NCBI RefSeq assembly: GCF_014725735.1
Contig: NZ_CP061368.1
Coordinates: 3,115,225-3,179,224, forward strand
Length of the DNA: 64,000 nt
Reading direction: 5' to 3'
DNA from: Wenzhouxiangella sp. AB-CW3
Lineage (GTDB): Bacteria > Pseudomonadota > Gammaproteobacteria > Xanthomonadales > Wenzhouxiangellaceae
Shown: positions 8,692 to 16,954 of the stretch, piece after piece
Layout of the letters: the number at the start of each line of letters is the position of its first letter
Numbering within the stretch: position 1 is the first letter of the stretch
Position numbers and translations under genes: made by a program
The notes under the pieces: model-generated
Databases searched by the model: none
What the model was told of the DNA's origin: nothing
Seen by the model: only the letters and a program-made list of their open reading frames with translations

Positions 8692-10007
8692 GGGGTGCTC
8701 TCCCTGTCACTCAGCTCGGGATCCGGCGCGGCATCCGGCTGGACATCCAGTTCGGCATGGCGCAATTGCAGGCCACGCAGAGCCAGCCCCACATACAGCC
8801 AGAAATGGGCAATCATTGCGTAGTGGGTGAAGCGATCGCCAAAGACGTTGCCGATCAACAGCGCGACCCAGGCCCCGGCCAGGCCCAGCATCAGGCCAAC
8901 GTACCAGCTGCCAGGCCTGGCGATGGCCAGGCCTCGCCAGAGAAGACGGGTGATACTCCAGATCAGCCCGAGCAGGATTACCGCCCCGAGCACGCCTTTT
9001 TCCACGAGTTCGCGCAGGAAGAAATTGTGCACATCCATTTCGTGAGAACTGAATTCGGCGTGGTGGAAATTATGAAATCCGATGCCGAGCAGCGGGCGCT
9101 TTTTGAAATGGTGAATCGCTTCTTCCCAGAACACGAAGCGAGAGTCCGTGCTTTCGTCGCGGTGCTCCTCTTCGATCGAAATGGTCTGGAATCGCTCCAT
9201 GGCAGCCGGCGGCATGATCAGGGGCAGCACCACGAGCAGGGCCAGGGCCGGCAGCAACAGCTGCCACCGGGCTTTCGACAGGAGCAGGGTGACGGCCAGG
9301 CCTGCGAGGATGGCAATATAGGCGGTGCGCGAATAGCTCAGCACCACGCCGACGGCCGTCAGCCCGGCGGCCATGGCATAGACGGCCCGCCAGACCCAGC
9401 CGACGCGTGAGCCTATGACCAACCCGAATGCCACCAGGCAGGCGGTGACGAAAAAAGCCGCCATTTCATTGGCGCCCAGATCCATGAAGGTGGCACTGAT
9501 GCGCATGTGGTCGGTGTAATGCCAGGCGCTGACGGCGGAACTCTGGTCGCGCAGCACATAGAACATGTAGGGCAGGGGAAGCAGCGAGGCCAGGAACATG
9601 CGCTTGAGGCCAACCCGGTCGGTCACGCTCATCTGGGCAAGAAAGACGAATAACACGGCGATGGACTTGTCCTTGAGGGCATTGCCGTGGCCGGAAGCGT
9701 CGGCGACATTGGCCAGGCCGATCATGAGGGCGAGCACGCCGCCGGCCAGGTAAAGCATGACCCAGCCATTGACCCCGGTGCCGCGCACCAGGCCGCCGCC
9801 GCAGCGCAGGGCCATCAGGAAGGAGGCGATCAACATCAGGTTGAGAAAGTTCAGGCCGCCGCCAAAGTCGGGCACATACTGCACGTAGATATTCTGCAGT
9901 GGTATCAGGATCACGAACAGGTACAGCGCCCAGTTCTGGCGGGCCGGCCGCGCATGGTTCAGGGTTGCGACCGTGTTCGACTCGACCGTGGTCGCGTTCA
10001 CGTTCAT
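8688..10007 (-). CDS. O-antigen ligase/polymerase family membrane protein (Wzy-like)
   Basis: The 439-residue polytopic protein has roughly ten to twelve membrane segments (for example LYLFVILIPLQNIYV, LNLMLIASFLMAL, IAILAGLAVTLLL). A large periplasmic loop carries the family-typical SYSRTAYIA and GIGFHNFHHAEF ... VHNFFLRELVEKG motifs. This is the Wzy_C/O-antigen ligase superfamily, which joins repeat units on undecaprenyl carriers in the periplasm. Within this operon polymerase activity is more likely than lipid-A ligation. The 4-nt ATGA overlaps on both sides show tight translational coupling. Confidence 0.87.
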   Translation of the reverse strand: MNVNATTVESNTVATLNHARPARQNWALYLFVILIPLQNIYVQYVPDFGGGLNFLNLMLIASFLMALRCGGGLVRGTGVNGWVMLYLAGGVLALMIGLANVADASGHGNALKDKSIAVLFVFLAQMSVTDRVGLKRMFLASLLPLPYMFYVLRDQSSAVSAWHYTDHMRISATFMDLGANEMAAFFVTACLVAFGLVIGSRVGWVWRAVYAMAAGLTAVGVVLSYSRTAYIAILAGLAVTLLLSKARWQLLLPALALLVVLPLIMPPAAMERFQTISIEEEHRDESTDSRFVFWEEAIHHFKKRPLLGIGFHNFHHAEFSSHEMDVHNFFLRELVEKGVLGAVILLGLIWSITRLLWRGLAIARPGSWYVGLMLGLAGAWVALLIGNVFGDRFTHYAMIAHFWLYVGLALRGLQLRHAELDVQPDAAPDPELSDRESTP

Positions 10008-11101
10008 CCCGTCACCGCCGAGCGGTAGATGCCGCTGTAACGGGTGGCCATGTGCGCGCTGGAATAATGTTGGCTGATGCGCTGGTGAGCCGCCATCAGC
10101 GGCAACCCGGCGGCAGGCAGTTCAAGCAGGGCCGCGGTCAGGCCGGGGGCGTCACCCGGGCGGACCGTCCGGCAGCCGGCCAGCCCTTCAAGCAGTTCGG
10201 GTATGGAGCCGGCGGCCGAGGCAATCACCGGGCAACCGCACGACAGTGACTCGAGTACCGTCAATGGCATGCCTTCGGTCAGTGACGGCAGCACGAAAGC
10301 GTCCAGGCGCGGGTACCAGTGCTCCAGTCCGTTGATGTTGCCGGGCAGCCTGACCTGATCGCCGAGGTCGAGCTGCCGGACCAGGTTCTCGAGTTCTTGC
10401 CGTTGCGGCCCCTCGCCGACAATCTCCAGGTCGAACTTGCGCCCCTGGTCGCGGCAGGTCGCGATCACTTGAATCAGCATCTTGAGGTTTTTTTCCGGCG
10501 ACAAGCGTGCCGCGGTGCCCAGCAGCAGACGACCGGAGTGATTCTGGTCGTGTCGGCGCGGCCGGAAGCGGCTGATATCGATGCCGTTGTTGACACGGCA
10601 GATCAGCGCCGGCTCCAGGCCCTGGTCGGACAGGCGATCGGCAATCGCGGGTGATACCGCGCAGACCTGTTGAAACCCCTGGAGCATGCGCGCCTCCATC
10701 CAGTGATAGAGCCGCAGTCGGCGGTGATCATCCAGCCAGCCGTGCAGTGTTGCAATCCGGGTCACGGGCAGGCCGGCCGAGGCCAGCCCCCCATAGACCA
10801 CCGATTTGTAGTCGTGGCAGTGCAGTACGGCACGGTGGTTGCCGGTATCGGCACGCAGCCGCCGGCGCAGATCGAGCACACAGCCCGGATCAAATGCGCC
10901 GCGGCAGGGCAGGGAGGCGACCGGCAAGTGGCGTGAGTGGGCCTCGAGCAACAGATCGCCCGGCCCTTGCCCGGCCGGGGCAAAGACCAGTAGCCGGGTT
11001 TGCGGGTAATGACTGGACTGCTGCCGGCACAGTTCCAGAATCATGTGTTCGGCACCGTACAGCCCGCTGCTGGAGCGCAGGTGCGTGATCGCGAACCTCA
11101 T
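10004..11101 (-). CDS. GT4-family glycosyltransferase
   Basis: This 365-residue GT-B enzyme has an N-terminal acceptor domain (ITHLRSSSGLYGAEHMILEL, LHCHDYKSVVYGG) and a donor domain with VNNGIDISRF, LLLGTAARLSPEKNLKMLI, EIVGEGPQRQEL, and the nucleotide-sugar motif PSLTEGMPLTVLESLSCGCP. All hallmarks of GT4 are present and the length is normal. It is coupled to the gene before it by a one-base TGATG overlap and to the polymerase after it by ATGA. Sugar specificity is unknown. Confidence 0.9.
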   Translation of the reverse strand: MRFAITHLRSSSGLYGAEHMILELCRQQSSHYPQTRLLVFAPAGQGPGDLLLEAHSRHLPVASLPCRGAFDPGCVLDLRRRLRADTGNHRAVLHCHDYKSVVYGGLASAGLPVTRIATLHGWLDDHRRLRLYHWMEARMLQGFQQVCAVSPAIADRLSDQGLEPALICRVNNGIDISRFRPRRHDQNHSGRLLLGTAARLSPEKNLKMLIQVIATCRDQGRKFDLEIVGEGPQRQELENLVRQLDLGDQVRLPGNINGLEHWYPRLDAFVLPSLTEGMPLTVLESLSCGCPVIASAAGSIPELLEGLAGCRTVRPGDAPGLTAALLELPAAGLPLMAAHQRISQHYSSAHMATRYSGIYRSAVTG

Positions 11102-12318
11102 CAGCCGATCTCCGGCTGGAGACTTTGGTAGAACGAGGAGTAGCCTGCAATCATCCCCGGCAGGGAGAATTGTTCGACAGCTCGTGTGCGGGCATGGCGA
11201 CCCATGGTCCGCCCGAGGTCCGGGCGGGTCAGAAACTCCCCCATGGCCAATGCGATCTGATCGGGTGCGCTAGGGGGGACCAGGAAGCCGTTCAGGCCGG
11301 CTTCCACCAGTTCGGTGTTGCCGCCGACCGCCGTGGCGATGGTCGGCAGGCCACAGGCCATGGCCTCGATGATGGCGTTGGACAGACCCTCACTGCTCGA
11401 TGCCATGACAAACGCGTCGAGCAGCGGCAGTAGGCTGGCCATATCCGCCTCTTCGCCGTGAAAGACCACCCGGTCGGTCAAGCCGTATCCGGCGACCCGA
11501 GCGCGCAGCTCGGCTTCAAGTGGCCCCCGGCCGATCAGGACCAGGCCGGCTTGTGGATGGACACTGGCGACCTGGGCGAATGCATCGATCAGATCGCGGT
11601 GCCGTTTGACCGGCACCATGCGGGCCGCACAGCCGAACAGGTACTGTTGTGGCGGCAGGGCATGCGCCTGTCGCCGTGCACAGTGCTCGTCACCGGACCA
11701 GGGTAGAAAGTGCTCGCAGTCCACGCCATTGGGCAGGCAATGGGTCTGCTCTTGATCGATGCCTGCGTGCTCGACCAGTTGCGTCAGAATGGCCCGGGCC
11801 GGGGCGATGACCAGGTCGAATCGATGATTGAGCAACACGAACAGCAGGCGCAGCATCAAACCCTTCTGAAAGCCGGTATCACGACGATTGCTGATGCGCA
11901 GCGGGCCGGAGGGCAGCAAGGCGCACAACAGGTCGGATTTTTCATGCTGCGACTGGACCAGGTCATAGTCGCCACGACTGACCCGGGCCCGCAGTTCACG
12001 CCAGACTTTCCAGGCCGCAAGGCCGTAAATGGCGCGGACCGGTCGATATTCGAGCCGAATGTTACTGCGCGAGATCGGAATCGCCTGCAGGCCGCAAGTA
12101 CTGTCGCCGCGATCGAGCTGGACGACATCGACCGAGAATCGATCCGGATCCAGTCCCTCGAGCAGATGGGTCAGGAACCGTTCGCTGCCGCCGCGCAGCA
12201 CCAGGTCGGTATCGGTGACCACCAGCATGCGCAGGCGGCGACCCCCCGTAGCTGAACCGGGATTTACGGAGGGTTTCGCCGTCGGGGTTCTTGCCGGCAG
12301 TTCCAGTAACGTACTCAT
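11101..12318 (-). CDS. GT4-family glycosyltransferase
   Basis: The 405-residue protein starts MSTLLELPARTPTAK, 7 nt after the beta-barrel gene; the frame is open 36 codons upstream but that part overlaps the barrel gene. The GT-B motifs are MLVVTDTDLVLRGGSERFL at the N-terminus, LPNGVDCEHF, GCAARMVPVKRHRDLI, VLIGRGPLEAEL and MASSSEGLSNAIIEAMACGL. It is paralogous in type to the GT4 at 10004, and the two probably add successive sugars to the repeat unit. A weakly conserved 25-residue N-terminal extension precedes the Rossmann fold. Confidence 0.88.
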   Translation of the reverse strand: MSTLLELPARTPTAKPSVNPGSATGGRRLRMLVVTDTDLVLRGGSERFLTHLLEGLDPDRFSVDVVQLDRGDSTCGLQAIPISRSNIRLEYRPVRAIYGLAAWKVWRELRARVSRGDYDLVQSQHEKSDLLCALLPSGPLRISNRRDTGFQKGLMLRLLFVLLNHRFDLVIAPARAILTQLVEHAGIDQEQTHCLPNGVDCEHFLPWSGDEHCARRQAHALPPQQYLFGCAARMVPVKRHRDLIDAFAQVASVHPQAGLVLIGRGPLEAELRARVAGYGLTDRVVFHGEEADMASLLPLLDAFVMASSSEGLSNAIIEAMACGLPTIATAVGGNTELVEAGLNGFLVPPSAPDQIALAMGEFLTRPDLGRTMGRHARTRAVEQFSLPGMIAGYSSFYQSLQPEIG

Positions 12319-12325
12319 GATCCGG

Positions 12326-13657
12326 TCAGCGCCCGGTATGGTAGGCCAGGTAAACCGCCACGATGTTTTCGCGGCTGTCCTCGCCCACGATGTTGCTGTC
12401 GCGTTGATGACGTACGGCGCCGACACGGCCGGACCAGCGCGGATTGAACTGGCGGACCAGAAACAGCGATAACCGGGCGTCGGTGTCGCGCTGATCGCTC
12501 ATGCGAAATCGGCGTCGGTCCAGACCGACCCCGCCGTCCAGGGCCATGGTCGGGGCCAGTTGCCAGGTCAGGCCCAGGTCGATCCCGTATTCCTCGATGT
12601 CGAGCAGCGGATCGAGCTCGAACTGGTAGTCACGCCAGGCCGCGGTCAGCGATCCGCGCAGGCGACCGTAGTGGTAGCGCCAGCCGAGAGAGACATTGTC
12701 GAGCACATAGAACTCGTTGCCGATCGGCAACCGCCTGGTGCCGGCGATGGGCAGGTCGAGCTGCTCGATATCGGCGGCGAGCTGGCGCACGCTGTCGGAC
12801 AGTTCGTGCCCGGCACTGGCCACCAGGGTGTGAAGGTCGTCCAGGGTCCAGACCAGCCGCAGGCGAACCAGGTTGCCCTCGAAGCGCTCGCCGCGATCCA
12901 GATCGATTCGTGTGCGACCGGCGGCAATGTCCATGTCAAGCGCCGCGCGCGTGGCGCGGTATCGCCCGACCAGATCGAGGCGCTGATAATCGGCGGTGGC
13001 AAACTCATCTTCACGATAACGAACCTCGGTCGCTTCGACACCGGCCGAAAACTGCCGGCCCCCACCGAGCCGACGCAGTGCACGAGCGGCCAACACCAAT
13101 CGATCGCTATTGAATGCATCGCTGTCTTCGGCGTAGCTGTGGATGTAGCGCGCGTCGAGCAGGCCGCTCCAGGGCGCCGCCGGACGAATGAGCCAGCGTG
13201 GCCCCGTACTGAATACATTGGTCTGCTGGCGGTTGTCCGGCGTATCCTGGGCGGTCAGGTCCAGCGGTGCGCCACTGGTCACGTTCTCGACGATCCAGTC
13301 CAGGCTGTCTTCGATCAGGTGCCAGTTCAGCCGGCCGGCCAGGTTGGCCTGAAATTCATTGTCGAAGGGACCGTCAAGGGGGAGTCGCAAGTCGGCGTGG
13401 CCGGCTGCGCGCAGTGTCGTGCGTTGGCCGGACCGGAACATATCCAGGACCATTCGGGGCACCAGGGCAGTCTCGTCGCTGCCGGGGGGATCGGTGCGGG
13501 CCCGGTTGTCGCTGTGCTCCACGCCCAGCTCCAGGGTCAACTCGTAGAGTTGGGGTGTCGCGGTCGGACCCCGATCCTGTGCAAAAGAGTTCTCGCAGAC
13601 AACCGCCAGCATCACGACGGGAATCGCGGCAAGGCGAATAGAGAGGGTGTGTTTCAT
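12326..13657 (-). CDS. Outer-membrane beta-barrel protein of EPS locus
   Basis: The 443-residue protein has a signal peptide (about residues 1-26, ending NSFAQ). The mature part is built of alternating amphipathic strands with many aromatic and arginine residues, ending in a short terminal strand. The pattern fits the BBP2/EpsL-like barrels encoded in PEP-CTERM-type polysaccharide loci, whose exact role in export is unsettled. A good ribosome site (AAAGG) precedes the ATG. It sits between the kinase-like gene and two glycosyltransferases in the same operon, so a part in outer-membrane passage of the polymer is inferred. Confidence 0.75.
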   Translation of the reverse strand: MKHTLSIRLAAIPVVMLAVVCENSFAQDRGPTATPQLYELTLELGVEHSDNRARTDPPGSDETALVPRMVLDMFRSGQRTTLRAAGHADLRLPLDGPFDNEFQANLAGRLNWHLIEDSLDWIVENVTSGAPLDLTAQDTPDNRQQTNVFSTGPRWLIRPAAPWSGLLDARYIHSYAEDSDAFNSDRLVLAARALRRLGGGRQFSAGVEATEVRYREDEFATADYQRLDLVGRYRATRAALDMDIAAGRTRIDLDRGERFEGNLVRLRLVWTLDDLHTLVASAGHELSDSVRQLAADIEQLDLPIAGTRRLPIGNEFYVLDNVSLGWRYHYGRLRGSLTAAWRDYQFELDPLLDIEEYGIDLGLTWQLAPTMALDGGVGLDRRRFRMSDQRDTDARLSLFLVRQFNPRWSGRVGAVRHQRDSNIVGEDSRENIVAVYLAYHTGR

Positions 13658-13667
13658 GGGTCGCCTT

Positions 13668-14429
13668 TCATGGAAGGTGATTGAAAACCACGCCGGCCAG
13701 GCGTTCCCGGGGGAAAACCGCCGTGGCCCGACGGATGGTCTCGGCGCGGTGGCGGGCTTCGCCGGCCACGATCACGACCAGGTCGGCATGTTCGGCCAGG
13801 ATTCGCGCATCGGGCGATCCCAGTGCCGGCGGCGCATCGATGACCAGGCAGCGATCCTCGTATCGGCTGCTTACTTCATGGATCAGGGCGCGCATGCGCA
13901 CCGAGGCGAAGTATTCAACGCCGTTGAGAACGCCGTTGCCGGCCGGAATCAGCCTCAGGCGCGGCACACCGCTGTGGTGAATGATGTGGGCTGGATCGGG
14001 GTCGCCATGGCCGAACAGGTCCATGAGACCCTTGCTCTTGTCGGGCAGGAGAAAATTTGCGGCCACGGCTGGTCGACGCAGGTTGCAGTCCATCAGAATG
14101 GCGGTACGGGCCTCATCGAAGGCAATCGAGACCGCCAGGTTGCGCGCCAGAAAGCTGGTGCCACAGCCAGCGTTCACACCGGTGACCAGAATCACGGGAT
14201 TGCGACTGGCGCAATTGTGCAGCACGTTGGCCCGCAGCTCTCGAAACAGGTCGAGCTGGTGATAGTCGCGCAGACCGGCATGGATCAGACGCCGCTCGTG
14301 GAGCTGGTCTGGCGCCAACGCTCGGCTTTCCGGCATTCGCGCAATGGACTGCCGTGACGAGATCAGTGCCTGGTCGGCATCGGTACTGTCACTGTCCGAA
14401 TCATTGATCGTGTGAATGCTGGTTTTCAT
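13668..14429 (-). CDS. CpsD/BY-kinase-like ATPase with degenerate Walker A
   Basis: The 253-residue protein starts MKTSIHTINDSD and overlaps the Wzz gene by ATGA. It has the ParA/MinD fold of bacterial tyrosine kinases that partner Wzz. A Walker A' strand (TAILMDCNLRRP) and Walker B (RCLVIDAPP) are clear. The P-loop reads GVNAGCGTSFLARNLA where GEGKS/T is expected, so the key lysine is missing. The C-terminus ends VVFNHLP without the usual tyrosine cluster. It could be a regulatory pseudo-kinase or scaffold for polymer length control, or a subfamily with altered nucleotide binding. About 50 residues at the N-terminus are polar and probably flexible. Confidence 0.8.
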   Translation of the reverse strand: MKTSIHTINDSDSDSTDADQALISSRQSIARMPESRALAPDQLHERRLIHAGLRDYHQLDLFRELRANVLHNCASRNPVILVTGVNAGCGTSFLARNLAVSIAFDEARTAILMDCNLRRPAVAANFLLPDKSKGLMDLFGHGDPDPAHIIHHSGVPRLRLIPAGNGVLNGVEYFASVRMRALIHEVSSRYEDRCLVIDAPPALGSPDARILAEHADLVVIVAGEARHRAETIRRATAVFPRERLAGVVFNHLP

Positions 14430-15970
14430 ATGCTCATCGTCAGGCGCAACCAGCCTGCTCCGGCAAAGGCGAGAATCGTTATTAAAAGGGCCAGTACGGC
14501 CAGCCGAACCCTGATCCACCAGTGGCGCCGGTCGGTCTTGGTCCAGTAGCGAGGCATGGCAGCCAGTAGCGGCAAGTCGGCGGCCCGTTCGAGCGCCTGC
14601 GGCGAGCGTACCCGGGGATCGAGCCGAACCAGCAAAAGGATCAGCCCCAGGGGCATGGCAACAGCAGCTGTCAGGCCACCGGCGGCGATGTGCAGAAATC
14701 GCAGGCCCGATGGACGGGCCGGTTCGAAGGCGGGTTCGTGAATGCTGAAGGTCAGTCCATGGCCTGTTTCATCCATGCGCATCGACAGGCGGGCATTTTC
14801 CAGCCGGTCGAGCAGGTCGGCATAAATGGACTGGTTGACCTCGTGATCGCGACTGAGCTCGGCCAGTTCGATATCGCTTTCGGCCACCCGCCGACCACGC
14901 TGACGCTCCTCGGCCAGCAGGGCCTCGCCGGCGCGAATGCGCGCTTCCTGACCCGCGATTTCGCGCCGCACCCCAGCCAGCGCACTGCCCAGTTCCTGGT
15001 GCATGGGGCTGTGCAGGGTACGGCTGGTGTCCTCTCCCCGGCGAATGCGGTCGGCCGAGGCGGCCAGTTCTTCCCTGAGCGCTTCGATCCGATGGCGCGT
15101 ACGAACCACGTCCGGGTGGCGCGGGGTCAGATCCAGCATCTGACTGTCAAGCTCGCTTTGCATGCGCGCGATTTGCTGGCGCAACTGGTTCTGGTAGCTG
15201 TCAAGCTGCGTGTCCGAGCCCAGTTCTCCCACCTGTTCCTGCAAGGCGAGCATGCGCGAGCGCAGGTCCTGTTGCTGCATGCGCCAGTTTGCCAGGTCAC
15301 GTCGCAATTCGGACACTCGTGCGCTGACCTCGAGGCCGGAGCCGGGCCGGGCCTCTTCACTGTCATCGCGAAACTGCTTCAGGCGCAGTTCGGCCCCGAT
15401 CAGCCGGCTGTGGTACTGGGCCACCTGGGCGGCAATGAATTCATAGGCTTCACGGCTTTCCCGGCGCTTGGCCTCGGCACTTTCATCCATGAACAGCTCG
15501 GCGAAGCTGGCGGTCACCGCCTTGGCACGGACCGGGTCGGTATCCCAGTATTCAATGAAAATCAGGTTGTCTCGCCGTGAACCGATCGTGGTCCGCGACT
15601 CGACGGTCCGGGCCAGGCGGTCACGTTCGGCTTGTTCCGAATCGGTTATCTCCCAGCCACCGGCCTCCAGCACCTGGTCCATGACCTTGCGGCTGAAAAC
15701 CACTTCTCGAGCGATCGCCGCCCGGTCGTAGACGCTGGTGGCTACCGCCCGGCCGTCCATCAACTGGCGGATGATGTTGTCTTCGGAAACCAGGATGGAG
15801 GTCGAAGCGTAGTACTGCTTGGGCCAGGAAAAGGCAATCAGTAAAGTGATCAGTGCGATCGCCACGAACAGCATCGCCATCCAGGCCAGCCTGCGCTGCA
15901 TCTCGCGCAGACTGGCCGGAAGGAGTTCCATCAATGGCATGGGCTGCGGGGTGTTGGGTAGCTGATTCAT
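14426..15970 (-). CDS. Polysaccharide co-polymerase / chain-length determinant (Wzz/GumC type)
   Basis: The 514-residue protein starts MNQLPNTPQPMP. It has a membrane segment near residues 28-46, a Wzz domain (KQYYASTSILVSEDN), and a long periplasmic coiled coil from about residue 160 to 390 rich in Glu, Arg, Gln and Leu. A second membrane segment follows (LHIAAGGLTAAVAMPLGLIL, preceded by a Pro-rich EPARPSG) and a third closes the C-terminus. No kinase domain is fused; the separate kinase-like gene next to it is coupled by ATGA. It should set polymer length together with the Wzy-like protein. Confidence 0.9.
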   Translation of the reverse strand: MNQLPNTPQPMPLMELLPASLREMQRRLAWMAMLFVAIALITLLIAFSWPKQYYASTSILVSEDNIIRQLMDGRAVATSVYDRAAIAREVVFSRKVMDQVLEAGGWEITDSEQAERDRLARTVESRTTIGSRRDNLIFIEYWDTDPVRAKAVTASFAELFMDESAEAKRRESREAYEFIAAQVAQYHSRLIGAELRLKQFRDDSEEARPGSGLEVSARVSELRRDLANWRMQQQDLRSRMLALQEQVGELGSDTQLDSYQNQLRQQIARMQSELDSQMLDLTPRHPDVVRTRHRIEALREELAASADRIRRGEDTSRTLHSPMHQELGSALAGVRREIAGQEARIRAGEALLAEERQRGRRVAESDIELAELSRDHEVNQSIYADLLDRLENARLSMRMDETGHGLTFSIHEPAFEPARPSGLRFLHIAAGGLTAAVAMPLGLILLLVRLDPRVRSPQALERAADLPLLAAMPRYWTKTDRRHWWIRVRLAVLALLITILAFAGAGWLRLTMSI

Positions 15971-15983
15971 GGTCGGGCCCGCT

Positions 15984-16619
15984 CTAGAAGTTGCGTTGGG
16001 GCACGACGACGACATCGCCTGGTGCCAGCAAGTGATTGGCTCTCAGGTCGCCCTCTTCGAGCATGCGTTTCAAGGGCAGCTCGTAGGTGGCGATCGTGCC
16101 GTTGTCCAGGTGGCGATGCAGTGTGCTGCGATTGGCTGCGGCAAACTCATTCGGGCCGCCGGCAGCGAGAATGGCATCGAGCACCGTCATGCCCTGGCGA
16201 TGAGGCAGGGAGACCGGCGTGTTCACTGCCCCGGTCACGCGTATGCGGGACAGGTATTCATGGCTGCGCAATTCGGCGACGATGATGGTGACCTGGGGGT
16301 CATGAATGAACTCGGCCAGGGCTTGGCTGGCATCGTCGGCCACATCCACCGGCCGACGCCCGCCGGCCTGCACGTCACCAATCAGGGGAATAGTGATCCT
16401 GCCGTCGGCGCGTACCGGTACGGTGACACCGAGGTCCGGGTGGTTCCAGACACTGACCTGGATCTGATCGTCGACTCCGATCAGATAGTCCGCGGCGGGC
16501 ATGGCGGTCACCGGCGGCGGAGCGGATTTTTTCGCAGCCTGGCCCGCACAACCACCCAGTGCGATCAACACGGCGAGGGTGAACGGAACCAGCAAGCGAC
16601 CATAAATTGAATACAACAT
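15984..16619 (-). CDS. Polysaccharide export lipoprotein, Wza-like
   Basis: The 211-residue lipoprotein has a lipobox (LIALGGC) near residue 24. It has a Poly_export/SLBB layout: YLIGVDDQIQVSVWNHPDLG, VRADGRITIPLIGDVQAGG and VTIIVAELRSHEY, then one SLBB-type segment (IRVTGAVNTPVSLPHRQGMT) and closing LAPGDVVVVPQRNF. It is shorter than E. coli Wza, matching the compact export proteins of exosortase-type EPS loci. It is the first gene of the operon. A strong GGAGGG ribosome site lies about 8 nt before the ATG, downstream of a terminator-like hairpin. Confidence 0.9.
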   Translation of the reverse strand: MLYSIYGRLLVPFTLAVLIALGGCAGQAAKKSAPPPVTAMPAADYLIGVDDQIQVSVWNHPDLGVTVPVRADGRITIPLIGDVQAGGRRPVDVADDASQALAEFIHDPQVTIIVAELRSHEYLSRIRVTGAVNTPVSLPHRQGMTVLDAILAAGGPNEFAAANRSTLHRHLDNGTIATYELPLKRMLEEGDLRANHLLAPGDVVVVPQRNF

Positions 16620-16650
16620 CAGCCAACCCTCCAGTAGTCGGTCGGACAGG

Positions 16651-16672
16651 GAAAAAACCGGCCCTGGCCGGT
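16651..16672 (-). terminator. Intrinsic-terminator-like hairpin in the EPS leader
   Basis: On the minus strand ACCGGC-CAGG-GCCGGT is followed at once by TTTTTT. It lies only about 32 nt before the first EPS start codon and in the direction of that operon. The position points to an attenuator rather than the end of a transcript, because no minus-strand gene lies upstream of it before 16955. Confidence 0.6.
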
Positions 16673-16954
16673 CCGGGAAAAGTCACTCTTCCCGTTTCGG
16701 TAATCTATCGCTGGAGCTGATTCTGTTCCGTGCGTCAGCGAACATTGAGGGGATGGATGAGAGCGAAGCGAGCTGAAGAAGGAGGAACTCCAAAGCGGTG
16801 GTTAAATTAATGTTTGTGGCGCAACGCACAGACCCGGTGAAGGACGTCAATCAATACTGTCGGCTCCCCATTGGCAACCGACCGCTTCGGTTGTGCGATG
16901 GGCACCGGCTGACAATTCGGTCTTCCGGTAAATCTGGAAATCTGGAGAAGACTT
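16673..16954. promoter_or_regulatory. Divergent promoter region between EPS operon and PRC-barrel gene
   Basis: No gene is seen. The region must hold the start of the EPS transcript (minus) and the PRC-barrel gene (plus). It contains one copy of a 16-bp motif, GTGGCGCAACGCACAG, at 16816-16831, 124 nt before the TGTGG..ATG start at 16955. No JUMPstart/ops element (GGCGGTAG) was found on either strand. Confidence 0.5.

Noticed and set aside
16620-16954. JUMPstart/ops (RfaH) element upstream of the EPS operon
   Set aside because: No GGCGGTAG core on the minus strand.
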